A stretch of 64,000 bases of DNA, taken from the NCBI GenBank assembly GCA_947174015.1, contig CAMWHJ010000002.1, forward strand, positions 1 through 64,000, written 5' to 3'. The notes beneath the pieces were generated by a model, which had not been told where the DNA came from, did no database searches, and saw only the letters and a program-made list of their open reading frames with translations. The translations under genes were made by a program, and so were the position numbers. This document shows positions 27,503 to 35,499 of this stretch, piece after piece. Within the stretch, counting starts at the first letter, position 1, and the number at the start of each line of letters is the position of its first letter. Source of the stretch: an uncultured Lachnospiraceae bacterium. GTDB lineage: Bacteria > Bacillota > Clostridia > Lachnospirales > Lachnospiraceae.

Positions 27503-27511
27503 ATTCTATCA
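27503..27511 (-). promoter_or_regulatory. Extended -10 promoter for the two-component genes
   Basis: On the minus strand TGATAGAAT reads as TGn plus a TAGAAT hexamer. No convincing -35 is seen. It lies 140 bp upstream of the regulator start codon. Confidence 0.4.
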
Positions 27512-27565
27512 TAATATTTGCCCTTTTTCCACTTCTGTAAATGCCCAAAATTATAAATATTATTA

Positions 27566-27594
27566 TTGACACAGGAGGCGGAAACCTATATACT
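27566..27594 (+). promoter_or_regulatory. Strong sigma-A promoter of a small peptide gene
   Basis: Consensus -35 TTGACA (27566-27571), 17-nt spacer, -10 TATACT (27589-27594). It points at the small ORF starting at 27663, giving a leader of about 60 nt. Confidence 0.75.
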
Positions 27595-27662
27595 AAACAA
27601 CAGAGCAAAGGGCACGAACTTTGTATGATAACTATCAACCCAAGCAAGATAAGGAGGACAAC

Positions 27663-27752
27663 ATGCAGTGCAGCAATAAAACAAACTTAAATTTAATAAC
27701 AGATAAACACGGTGCGATTATCCATGGAAATATAGTGAAAATATCCTTGTAA
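27663..27752 (+). CDS. Small peptide gene, 29 aa, truncated by a mini-MITE
   Basis: ATG at 27663 follows AAGGAGG with 5 nt spacing and a consensus promoter. The peptide starts MQCSNKTNLNLITDK and now stops at a TAA that is supplied by the mini-MITE inserted at 27749. If the 42-bp element and one copy of the duplicated target are removed, the frame continues (ISFYAYKLYVVII...) to a TAA at 27860-27862, giving 49 residues. That stop is 3 nt before an intrinsic terminator. Promoter, ribosome binding site, frame and terminator together support a real small gene, now disrupted. The function is unknown; the lost C-terminus is hydrophobic. Confidence 0.6.
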   Translation: MQCSNKTNLNLITDKHGAIIHGNIVKISL

Positions 27753-27790
27753 CTGTTTCGCATAGGGCTGTGTATTCACAGAACAGTTAC
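27749..27790. mobile_element. 42-bp mini-MITE
   Basis: Ends GTAACTGTTTC and GAACAGTTAC are inverted copies of the MITE ends. Flanks ATATCCTT (27741-27748) and ATATCTTT (27791-27798) match at 7 of 8 bases, a target duplication. Most of the interior of the larger element is missing. It interrupts the small peptide gene. Confidence 0.75.
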
Positions 27791-27864
27791 ATATCTTTTT
27801 ATGCATACAAATTGTATGTAGTTATTATTTTTTCTTATAAGCAGCTTTGTATTTTCTGGTAATC

Positions 27865-27889
27865 AACACCTATATAGGGTGTTTTTTTA
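27865..27889 (+). terminator. Intrinsic terminator
   Basis: AACACC (27865-27870) pairs with GGTGTT (27878-27883), followed by a T-run to 27888. It lies just after the stop codon of the reconstructed small peptide gene and 35 bp before rtcB. Confidence 0.65.
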
Positions 27890-27923
27890 GTGTCTAAAAC
27901 ACCTTTCAGAAAGGAATAATGAT

Positions 27924-29060
27924 ATGATTACTATTTATGGAAACTATACAAATGCTATCGTCTATACCACCAACAATGATGAATATGCGATTGATGAATA
28001 TGCACGAAAACAACTGCAAATGATTTGCAATCACCCAAGTTCTGCCAAAAGTAAAATACGTGTCATGCCAGACGTACATCCGGGCAAAGTGGGAACCATA
28101 GGACTTACCATGACCATAGGCGATTCGCTCCTTCCCTCACTGGTGGGTGTGGATATTGGCTGCGGAATGACCATTGCAAAAATCAAAGCAAAAAATATGG
28201 AATACCAGAAATTAGATACTGTTATTCGTGAAAATGTTCCCTCCGGTGGAAAAATCAGAAAACATTCACACAAACTGAGCCATGCCATTGATTTGAGCAA
28301 ACTATACTGCTATAAATCAATTAACAAAGAAAAAGCAGCTTTAAGTATTGGCACGTTGGGCGGCGGAAATCATTTCATAGAAGTAGATAAAGACGCAGAT
28401 GATAATCTTTATATTGTACTCCATTCCGGAAGCCGTCATTTAGGTATGGAAGTGACAGAATACTATCTCAAGGAAGGACAGCGAGAATCACAGAGAAAAA
28501 AACAGGGGCATGCTCCCTATGAGATGACCTGCCTTGAGGGTGACTTATTAGATTCCTATATTCATGATTTGGCTATTACACAAGAATATGCAAGATTAAA
28601 CAGAGATGCCATGATTGACGAGATCGTCCGCGGCATGAAATGGCGAATTCTGGACAGTTACACTTGTATTCACAACTATGTGGATTTATCAGGGGAGATC
28701 CCTATTCTGAGAAAGGGTGCCATACGTGCGAATACAGAAGAGAACGTTATCATTCCCATCAATATGCGGGATGGAATTATACTTGGCAAAGGCAAGGGAA
28801 ATCCTGATTGGAATTGTTCTGCCCCCCATGGAGCAGGAAGAATTTATAAACGTTCTGAGGTAAAGGAACATCATACCGTCTCTGAATTTAAAAAGGCTAT
28901 GGAGGGAATTTATTCTGTCTGCGTAAATAAAGACACCTTGGATGAAGCACCTTTTGCATATAGGAGGATAGAGGATATCATTGATGTGATTGGAGAGACC
29001 GTAAATATTGATAAGATTATAAAGCCGGTATATAATTTTAAAGCAGGCGGAAAAAATTAG
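27924..29060 (+). CDS. rtcB: RtcB-family RNA ligase
   Basis: A 378-aa RtcB-type ligase, which joins 2',3'-cyclic phosphate or 3'-phosphate RNA ends to 5'-OH ends using GTP and manganese. Visible are VMPDVHPGKVGTIG, the cysteine metal ligand in GVDIGCGMTIA, GTLGGGNHFIEV, HSGSRHLG and the C-terminal SAPHGAGRIYKR with the histidine that is guanylylated in the family. It is shorter than E. coli RtcB (408 aa). The start is ATG at 27924, 8 nt from AAAGGA. No archease or rtcR gene is adjacent; it may act in tRNA or stress-induced RNA repair. Confidence 0.9.
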   Translation: MITIYGNYTNAIVYTTNNDEYAIDEYARKQLQMICNHPSSAKSKIRVMPDVHPGKVGTIGLTMTIGDSLLPSLVGVDIGCGMTIAKIKAKNMEYQKLDTVIRENVPSGGKIRKHSHKLSHAIDLSKLYCYKSINKEKAALSIGTLGGGNHFIEVDKDADDNLYIVLHSGSRHLGMEVTEYYLKEGQRESQRKKQGHAPYEMTCLEGDLLDSYIHDLAITQEYARLNRDAMIDEIVRGMKWRILDSYTCIHNYVDLSGEIPILRKGAIRANTEENVIIPINMRDGIILGKGKGNPDWNCSAPHGAGRIYKRSEVKEHHTVSEFKKAMEGIYSVCVNKDTLDEAPFAYRRIEDIIDVIGETVNIDKIIKPVYNFKAGGKN

Positions 29061-29378
29061 TGGTGAATATTCTTTGAAGTATGGGAATTCCTGTATAAAC
29101 TTCACTTACATATTCCCCCTTTCATAGAAATCCTATTTGGATTATTTTGGGAAAAATATCATATATTTCTGATAAAGTTTGCGATAATTTAGCAGATTTG
29201 AGGAAATATTACAAAATAAAGTCACATTATATATGTTAGCAGTGTTCTAATGTATTCTAACAACTTGGACTTTTTAGTGATACAATAAAGAGGATAGATT
29301 TCTTCCATAACATACTGTAATGGATAAGTCTAAATAATTAGAAGAAGAGTGAATTTTTTTTCATTTGGAGGTGGCAAC
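29061..29378 (+). promoter_or_regulatory. Upstream region of the XRE regulator
   Basis: No gene is seen. An extended -10, TGATACAAT (29278-29286), precedes the regulator. Two direct TTCTAA repeats (29245-29250 and 29255-29260), one helical turn apart and inside a GTTAG/CTAAC inverted pair, lie where a -35 or operator would be, so autoregulation is plausible. GGAGG at 29368-29372 is the ribosome binding site. Confidence 0.45.
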
Positions 29379-29702
29379 GTGAGTGATTTTAACGTGCTGG
29401 GACACATCAATCGATTATGCGAGAATTATGGGTGGACGTATTATCGATTAGCACAGGAAGCTGATATCCCATATTCTACCATCACCAATATGGCAAAGCG
29501 AAACACCATTCCTTCCATTCCTACATTGGAGCGAATCTGCTTTGCCTTTGGAATTACCTTGGCTGATTTTTTTACCGCAACAAAATCCACAGAGGATATT
29601 GATTATTCTTATCAGCGTTTTTCTTTGTACTGGTCAAAACTTGCAGAGGAAGATCGTGAAATGATGATTGCTTTAGCAAAAAGATTAGGCGAGAATGCGT
29701 AA
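29379..29702 (+). CDS. XRE-family HTH transcriptional regulator
   Basis: A 107-aa protein with an N-terminal Cro/CI-type helix-turn-helix (RLAQEADIPYSTITNMAKRN, then TLERICFAFGITLADFF) and a short helical tail. The GTG at 29379 is the start: it follows GGAGG with 7 nt spacing, giving MSDFNVLGHI. A frame extension to 29349 has no ribosome binding site. The target is unknown; it stands alone between rtcB and a terminator. Confidence 0.85.
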   Translation: MSDFNVLGHINRLCENYGWTYYRLAQEADIPYSTITNMAKRNTIPSIPTLERICFAFGITLADFFTATKSTEDIDYSYQRFSLYWSKLAEEDREMMIALAKRLGENA

Positions 29703-29730
29703 AAGGTGCCGCAAGGCACCTTTTTTCTTT
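29701..29730. terminator. Bidirectional terminator with GCAA tetraloop
   Basis: AAGGTGCC (29703-29710) pairs with GGCACCTT (29715-29722) around GCAA, followed by T6 on the plus strand and T4 on the minus strand. It ends the XRE gene and the convergent LTA-synthase-like gene. Confidence 0.85.
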
Positions 29731-29765
29731 TACTAAATTTGTTCCCACTGACATTGTCCTAAATG

Positions 29766-32276
29766 CTAATCTAATAGATATCTATTCCCCTGCAGTAAAT
29801 CCCACTGAATTCTTTGATATGTTTTCAGGCTTTCGCTGTCTACGCTCTTTGTAATATTCTTATGAGTAATGGGATACTCCTGCCGAAGTTTATAAATATA
29901 ATCATAGTATGCCCGATATTGTATGCCTGATTTATGCAAAATCTCCGGTGCAACCTGACTAAGAGACAAATAAGTCTCTGCAATGGAAGTATCACAATAA
30001 TTGGAATAGGCATACAGTGGCGTGGTATACTTCAAATAATCATCACTTAAATATCCATCCTCGGAATTCACCAGCAATGGCGGCAAATGATCCCCATAAA
30101 TATAGATAAGCACCGGTTTTTTCTCAGTTTCAAAGTAATCAATCAGCCGCCCCATTTGTATATCAAAGTTATAAACGGTCTGTCCATAATTTCCCAATTC
30201 TTTCACTGCCTCACTGCTGTAACAGTGAGATTCTGCCTGAATGTGAGTGGAGCTGTATTTCTCGCCATAAGGAGAATGTCCCTCCAGAGAAGCCCCAAAA
30301 AGAAACACCGGTTCTTGGCTGTTTTCCACCACCTTTAAAATCATGTCCACAAAAACACTGTCATTTGCAAGATTATCTCTCAGAAAATCCTCACTGGTCA
30401 GATGAAAATCCTCCTTGCTGATAAAATCATCAAAACCCATATTTTCATAGGAAATATCACGGTTGTAATAGTCCGCATTGTTGGCATGGACGGCATAAGT
30501 CATGTATCCATTGTCATGAAATTCTCTGGCAATACTTCCTGTGGGGTTTCCTGTTTTCTTAAAATAAGTGGTGTATGGTATGGCATCTCCTGATATAAAC
30601 AGGTTGCTTAAGCCCGTAAGAGACTCAAATTCTGCCGCTGCGGTTCTCCCGCCATAACTGGGAGATATGATATTGCAAACCTTATATGGTGCCAAATTGG
30701 ATGTCAGAGAGGTATTGAAAGAAATGCCCTCAATCTCTTCCACTTGAAATAACGATTCTGCAAGAATCAAAATCACCGTAGGTCTTTCCTGATTTTCTCC
30801 GGAATGATTCTTGTACTGCTCCATTTCTGTCCGAATACCTTCGTTGTAGCCCTCCGGTTCCCCGGTATTCTGGTTGCCGCTGAATTCCAGCAAAGTATAC
30901 AGACCAAACCCCATGGCATTAAGCTGTTCCTTATTGGTGAGGTATTCTTTCTTGGTATTTATGCCTATATTTTCAAAAACATTACACAAAATAAGGATAG
31001 TCAATACAAAAAAACACAAAACTGTGGGTATGGCACTCCAATGAAAATGCGGTTTCAAATATTCTCGGAGTTTTTTTCGAAATTTTACACAAAGCACCAC
31101 AATTCCAACAAAGAGCATCAAAACAGTCAACAATATCCAAAAGTTTACATACTGTCCGGCAATTCCCACAATCTCTCCTGCCAGTGCAAAGTCTGCACTG
31201 GAAAATAATGCATTTTGATACTTCATCTTAATCAGATTTCCCAGAAGATACAAACCAAAGACAACCGCAAAGATCAAATTGCCCAACGGCATACCTAAAA
31301 GTCTCTGCAGCGTAAGCACCAGCAGACAAAACACCAATACATTCACTGCCAGCATGGAATTAAAATACATATGGCTCAAATACCAGCCAAAGCTCTCATC
31401 ATTGAAACTATACTGAAAATATCCATGCAGTGCGATATACGTCACAGCAAACAACAGCGTGGACAAATGTCCTTTCACTGCCAAATACCCCAAAAAGCAC
31501 ACGGTGAGCCAAATCATAAGATTTCCTAAATCATATTCCCAGAACAGCTTATTTGTATTTGTATTTGTATGCCAGCTAAAGAACAAGGCAATTACAAATC
31601 CAATGATATAGCTGCCCCCATAAGAAATACTGCGAAAAATCCCATGCCTGTCTGGGGTATCTGCCATATCCTTTGGCAAAATCTTTCTCTTTACAGTCAG
31701 AACCGGCAACAGCAAAAGCAATGAAAACCATAGAAAACATATGGTAATAGAAAACGCTTTTCTACTATAATACTTTGTGAGATAACTATTGTTATTGATA
31801 ATAATACTATCTATCTGTAATGTCTGCTTTTGTCGTGAGGCTAAATCAATCCGCAGCCCATTGTCGTTTTCTGCTGCTTTCTTAAGTGCAACCCGGTTGC
31901 AGCCCTCTCCCATCACAAAATTGACTGACTGATAGGAATCTGCATAATATACATAGACATCCTCTCCCAAATTCGTGGCAGAAATCACATTCAGTTCCAA
32001 GGTATGCAAATTTGTAAGACCATTATTTATTAGATTCACAAAAATCCATGGATCTGCCGAATCGGAAGTGATACTGCCATCTTCATTCTGCGTAAATTCT
32101 TTTAAATATGCTTTGGGCGGTGTAAATTCCTGTGAGGTAATCACAGCTTCAGGATAAATTTTTCCTGTGATATGAGAAGTAATCCCAAAGATGTTCACCG
32201 AAAACAAAATTCCTGCTAAAAACAAAAGCAGCCACACAATTCCTGCAGCAATGAAACCTGCTTTCCTTTTATTCAT
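29766..32276 (-). CDS. LTA synthase family membrane sulfatase
   Basis: An 836-aa protein: a first hydrophobic helix at about residues 8-27, a ~150-residue outside segment, several more helices (about 175-420), then an extracellular sulfatase-type domain. VILILAESLF gives the first metal site, SYGGRTAAAEFESLTG holds the candidate catalytic threonine, and IYIYGDHLPPL matches the metal-binding DH region. The family transfers glycerol phosphate from phosphatidylglycerol to glycolipid or glycan acceptors at the cell surface. The extra outside loop after helix 1 differs from classic LtaS, so the acceptor is uncertain. ATG at 32276 overlaps the miaB stop by 8 bases and follows GAGG; an upstream ATG at 32294 is less likely. 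Confidence 0.85.
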   Translation of the reverse strand: MNKRKAGFIAAGIVWLLLFLAGILFSVNIFGITSHITGKIYPEAVITSQEFTPPKAYLKEFTQNEDGSITSDSADPWIFVNLINNGLTNLHTLELNVISATNLGEDVYVYYADSYQSVNFVMGEGCNRVALKKAAENDNGLRIDLASRQKQTLQIDSIIINNNSYLTKYYSRKAFSITICFLWFSLLLLLPVLTVKRKILPKDMADTPDRHGIFRSISYGGSYIIGFVIALFFSWHTNTNTNKLFWEYDLGNLMIWLTVCFLGYLAVKGHLSTLLFAVTYIALHGYFQYSFNDESFGWYLSHMYFNSMLAVNVLVFCLLVLTLQRLLGMPLGNLIFAVVFGLYLLGNLIKMKYQNALFSSADFALAGEIVGIAGQYVNFWILLTVLMLFVGIVVLCVKFRKKLREYLKPHFHWSAIPTVLCFFVLTILILCNVFENIGINTKKEYLTNKEQLNAMGFGLYTLLEFSGNQNTGEPEGYNEGIRTEMEQYKNHSGENQERPTVILILAESLFQVEEIEGISFNTSLTSNLAPYKVCNIISPSYGGRTAAAEFESLTGLSNLFISGDAIPYTTYFKKTGNPTGSIAREFHDNGYMTYAVHANNADYYNRDISYENMGFDDFISKEDFHLTSEDFLRDNLANDSVFVDMILKVVENSQEPVFLFGASLEGHSPYGEKYSSTHIQAESHCYSSEAVKELGNYGQTVYNFDIQMGRLIDYFETEKKPVLIYIYGDHLPPLLVNSEDGYLSDDYLKYTTPLYAYSNYCDTSIAETYLSLSQVAPEILHKSGIQYRAYYDYIYKLRQEYPITHKNITKSVDSESLKTYQRIQWDLLQGNRYLLD

Positions 32277-33810
32277 GCTCTGCCTCTTTCCCATCCGGCA
32301 GCTCTCCCATATAATAGAACCCTTTACACTCCTTTAATTTCACCGTTTGCAGAGTGCCTAACAGGGAGACATCTCCCGGAAAATGTACCAGCATATTGTT
32401 GGACATTCTGCCGGTTACCAAAGATTTATCCTGCTGATTTATTTCTTCCACCAAGACCTGCTGCACACTTCCTTCATAGACCTGTGCCCTCTTTCTTGCA
32501 ATGGCTTGTACTTCTTTTAATAGGCGTTCAAATCTATCCTTTGTCACTTCCTCTGGAACTTGATTTTCCATAACTGCTGCTGGTGTTCCGGTGCGTTTGG
32601 AATAGATAAAAGTAAAGGCATTATCAAATTCCACCTGCTTCACCACATCCATGGTATCTAAGAAATCCTCCTCTGTCTCCCCCGGAAAACCAATGATAAT
32701 ATCAGTGGTTAAGGAGATGTCCGGAATTTCCTCTCGGATTTTCTTGGCTAGATTCAGATACTTTTCCTTGTCATATCTGCGGTTCATCTCCTTTAATACT
32801 CTGGAACTGCCGGACTGCAAAGGCAGATGCAGGTGACGGCATATTTTCTTTGAATGTTTCATCACTTCTATTAATTCCCCAGACAAATCTTTGGGGTGGG
32901 ACGTCATAAACCGGATACGTTCTAAGCCCTCAATTTTCTCTATCTCCCGCAAAAGTTGGGCAAAACTTATGGGTTCTTCCAGGGTTTTTCCATAGGAATT
33001 TACATTTTGTCCCAACAGCATAATTTCTATCACACCGTCTGCCACCAACTGCTGAATCTCATGGATAATATCCTTGGGATTCCGACTGCGCTCTCTGCCT
33101 CGCACATAGGGTACAATACAATAGCTGCAAAAATTATTACAGCCAAACATAATATTGGTACCGGACTTAAACTTAAATTTTCGTTCCATGGGCAAATCTT
33201 CCACAATTTTATCCGTATCCTGCCAAATATCAATGACAGTACGCCCTGATTCAAACATGGTGGTCATCAGTTCTGCCAATTTAAATACATTGTGGGTTCC
33301 AAAGATCAGATCCACATGACGGTAGCTCTTCTTAATCTTTTCCACCACCTGAGGCTCCTGCATCATACAACCACATAGGGCAATTCTCATATGGGGATTT
33401 TTCCGTTTCACACCGTTTAAGTAGCCCAATCTGCCATAAACCTTTAAATTCGCATTTTCCCTTACAGTACAAGTATTGTAAATAACAAAATCGGCTGTTT
33501 CATCTTCTGCGGGTATATAGCCAATTTTCTCCAATACACCGGCAAGCTTTTCTGCATCCCTTGCATTCATCTGACATCCAAAATTTTGGACAAAATAGGT
33601 AAGCGGCCTGCCGGCTTCTTTCCTTTCCCTCTCCACATACTTTGCTGCCTTTGCCATAAAGTAATACTGTCTTTGGGTTTCCTCTCTGGGTGGCTCCTTG
33701 GTAAGGTCTACCAAAGCCATAAGTTCTTTATTTTCCAACATAGCAATCATAATCAGGCATCTGCCTGTACTTTCCTTTCTTAATTCTTTTGTCAACACAG
33801 TCATAAGCAT
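32269..33810 (-). CDS. miaB: tRNA-2-methylthio-N6-dimethylallyladenosine synthase
   Basis: Methylthiolates i6A37 of tRNAs. The UPF0004 domain carries three cluster cysteines (FGCQMNARDAE, YNTCTVREN, LCGCMMQ), the radical SAM core has CNNFCSYC, and a TRAM domain forms the C-terminus (VLVEEINQQDKSLVTGRM). The frame is 513 aa from 33810, but no good ribosome binding site precedes that ATG or the later ones at 33804, 33750 and 33741. Start homology would favour a beginning near MIAMLENKEL (33750). It is downstream of the ABC pair and upstream of the LTA-synthase-like gene. Confidence 0.9.
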   Translation of the reverse strand: MLMTVLTKELRKESTGRCLIMIAMLENKELMALVDLTKEPPREETQRQYYFMAKAAKYVERERKEAGRPLTYFVQNFGCQMNARDAEKLAGVLEKIGYIPAEDETADFVIYNTCTVRENANLKVYGRLGYLNGVKRKNPHMRIALCGCMMQEPQVVEKIKKSYRHVDLIFGTHNVFKLAELMTTMFESGRTVIDIWQDTDKIVEDLPMERKFKFKSGTNIMFGCNNFCSYCIVPYVRGRERSRNPKDIIHEIQQLVADGVIEIMLLGQNVNSYGKTLEEPISFAQLLREIEKIEGLERIRFMTSHPKDLSGELIEVMKHSKKICRHLHLPLQSGSSRVLKEMNRRYDKEKYLNLAKKIREEIPDISLTTDIIIGFPGETEEDFLDTMDVVKQVEFDNAFTFIYSKRTGTPAAVMENQVPEEVTKDRFERLLKEVQAIARKRAQVYEGSVQQVLVEEINQQDKSLVTGRMSNNMLVHFPGDVSLLGTLQTVKLKECKGFYYMGELPDGKEAEHE

Positions 33811-33836
33811 AGCATACTTTCAAATCTCCCGCAATG

Positions 33837-34619
33837 CTACTTTTCGAAAAATCCAATGGTTTTATACAACAGCATCGCCATCATGCAAAGAAGAAGAATG
33901 CTGGTCATCACCCAGTCCAGCTTATAAACCTGACTTCCATAGATGATAAGATAGCCCAGACCGGCTCTGGCAGCCAAAAATTCTCCTATGATAACACCCA
34001 CCAGTGAAAGTCCCACGTTTACCTTCATATTGCTGATAATTGCAGGAATTCCCGAAGGCAGCACCACTTTATATAAAACCTGCCACTTACTGCCGCCCAA
34101 AGTATAGATTAACTTTTCTTTTTCGCCATCCGTCCGTTGAAAAGTAGTATACAGTTGAATCATACTTCCAAAAATCGCCACCGAAATTCCAGCTACAATA
34201 ATGGTGGTCTTTCCTGTTCCCAGCCAGACAATCAATAAAGGTGCTAAGGCTGACTTTGGCAGCGAATTCAGCACCACCAGATAGGGTTCTAAAACCTTGG
34301 CAGCCCCTTTGCTCATCCACAGTATCATTGCCACCAGAATGCTGATTATGGTGGTTAATGTAAAACTTACTACGGTTTCCAAAAAAGTAATGGAAGTATG
34401 TTTTAGCAAATCCCCGGACTTGGTCAGGGAAAAAATGGTCTTTCCGATGCGGACAGGGCTGCTGAAAATAAAATCATCAATCAGCTTTAAGCTGGCCGAT
34501 ATCTGCCAGAGGACTAAAAACGCCAAAATAATCCCCACCTGTGCCAACCGTATATGTCTTTTTGTTCTGCGGATATCATCTAAAAATACAATTTGTTCTG
34601 CGGATACTTTATACTCCAC
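33837..34619 (-). CDS. NitT/TauT-family ABC permease
   Basis: A 260-aa permease with about six membrane helices and the cytoplasmic EAA-like loop (YTLGGSKWQVLYKVVLPSGI), of the SsuC/TauC/ThiX type. The start is GTG at 34619, ten bases past AAGGAG and overlapping the ATPase stop by 11 bases; the longer frame from 34703 would be too long for the family. Together with the ATPase it forms an importer, but no substrate-binding protein gene is adjacent. Substrates of relatives include sulfonates, nitrate and thiamine precursors. Confidence 0.85.
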   Translation of the reverse strand: MEYKVSAEQIVFLDDIRRTKRHIRLAQVGIILAFLVLWQISASLKLIDDFIFSSPVRIGKTIFSLTKSGDLLKHTSITFLETVVSFTLTTIISILVAMILWMSKGAAKVLEPYLVVLNSLPKSALAPLLIVWLGTGKTTIIVAGISVAIFGSMIQLYTTFQRTDGEKEKLIYTLGGSKWQVLYKVVLPSGIPAIISNMKVNVGLSLVGVIIGEFLAARAGLGYLIIYGSQVYKLDWVMTSILLLCMMAMLLYKTIGFFEK

Positions 34620-35373
34620 CTGCCCCAAGCTCCTTCCATAATAAGTTAAAGTAATCCTTAAATTCCGGTGCATTGCGGGAAGTAAAAGGGGTACGGTTTT
34701 CAATGCTTAACTCAATGGGTATGATGGTTTTCACGACAGCAGGACGTTTGGTCAGCACAATCACCCGATCCGCCAGAGAAATGGCTTCTGACAAATCATG
34801 AGTCACCAGAATAGCAGTTTTTCGCTCCCGTTTTATAATCATGCCGATATCATCTGCCACAGAAATTCTTGTCTGATAGTCCAATGCTGAGAAGGGTTCA
34901 TCCAGTAAGAGTAAATCCGGCTCCATAGCAAGTGTTCGTATCAGAGCCGCTCTCTGACGCATTCCGCCGGACAGCTCTGAGGGCTTTTTGTACTTAAATT
35001 CCGCCAAGCCATAGGTGTCCAGCATCTGCTCAATATGTGCCTCCTTTTCTTTGGTCAGGTTTTTGTTAATTTCCGGTCCAAGAATCACATTTCGGTAAAT
35101 GGTACGCCACTCAAACAGATGATCCTTTTGCAGCATATAACCAATGTTCGTCTGGGTATTTTGACTGCTGTAAAGAGTAATATTGCCCTTTTCCGGAGTA
35201 TTCAGCCCGGAGATCAGGGAAAGCAGAGTGGACTTGCCACAACCGGAGGGACCGATAATTGCCACAAATTCGCCCTTTTCTACCTGAAAAGAAATATCCC
35301 AGAGAGCCGGCTGCTCTCCTTCTTCACTATGGTAGGTAAAGCTTACATTTTGCAGTGACAGCATAACACTCAT
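34609..35373 (-). CDS. NitT/TauT-family ABC ATP-binding protein
   Basis: A 254-aa ATPase with Walker A GPSGCGKST, signature LSGGMRQRAAL, Walker B LLLLDEPFSALD and H-loop ILVTHDLSEA. The start is ATG at 35373 (MSVMLSLQ), 8 nt from AGAGG. That ribosome binding site lies in the 3' arm of a perfect 16-bp hairpin followed by T6, immediately before the start codon. Translation and transcription therefore look controlled by this structure. Confidence 0.87.
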   Translation of the reverse strand: MSVMLSLQNVSFTYHSEEGEQPALWDISFQVEKGEFVAIIGPSGCGKSTLLSLISGLNTPEKGNITLYSSQNTQTNIGYMLQKDHLFEWRTIYRNVILGPEINKNLTKEKEAHIEQMLDTYGLAEFKYKKPSELSGGMRQRAALIRTLAMEPDLLLLDEPFSALDYQTRISVADDIGMIIKRERKTAILVTHDLSEAISLADRVIVLTKRPAVVKTIIPIELSIENRTPFTSRNAPEFKDYFNLLWKELGAGGV

Positions 35374-35374
35374 C

Positions 35375-35421
35375 AAAAAACCTCTCATAAGATAAACTTC
35401 TTTCTTTATCTTATGAGAGGT
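35375..35421 (-). promoter_or_regulatory. Terminator/SD-sequestering hairpin before the ABC ATPase
   Basis: CCTCTCATAAGATAAA (35381-35396) pairs perfectly with TTTATCTTATGAGAGG (35405-35420), loop 8 nt, and an A-U pair extends it. On the minus strand the stem is followed by T6 (35375-35380) and then almost directly by the ATG at 35373. It has the form of an intrinsic terminator and hides the AGAGG ribosome binding site of the ABC ATPase. It may simply end mscS, or be an attenuator; no known riboswitch aptamer was recognised upstream. Confidence 0.7.
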
Positions 35422-35499
35422 CTTGCTGTTTTGACAATATGTAAGATTGATTTTCTAATCCATTCTGCTCATAGATTGACACATTTCTATACACTACCA

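Noticed and set aside
27364..27504. 47-residue N-terminal extension of the response regulator
   Set aside because: It precedes the predicted promoter-derived start and is absent from the family pattern; the receiver domain begins at MGYELLFVDDD.
35432..35460. Plus-strand promoter (TTGACA, 17 nt, TCTAAT) inside the mscS/ABC gap
   Set aside because: It would transcribe antisense to mscS with no plus-strand gene ahead; probably chance, though an antisense RNA cannot be excluded.
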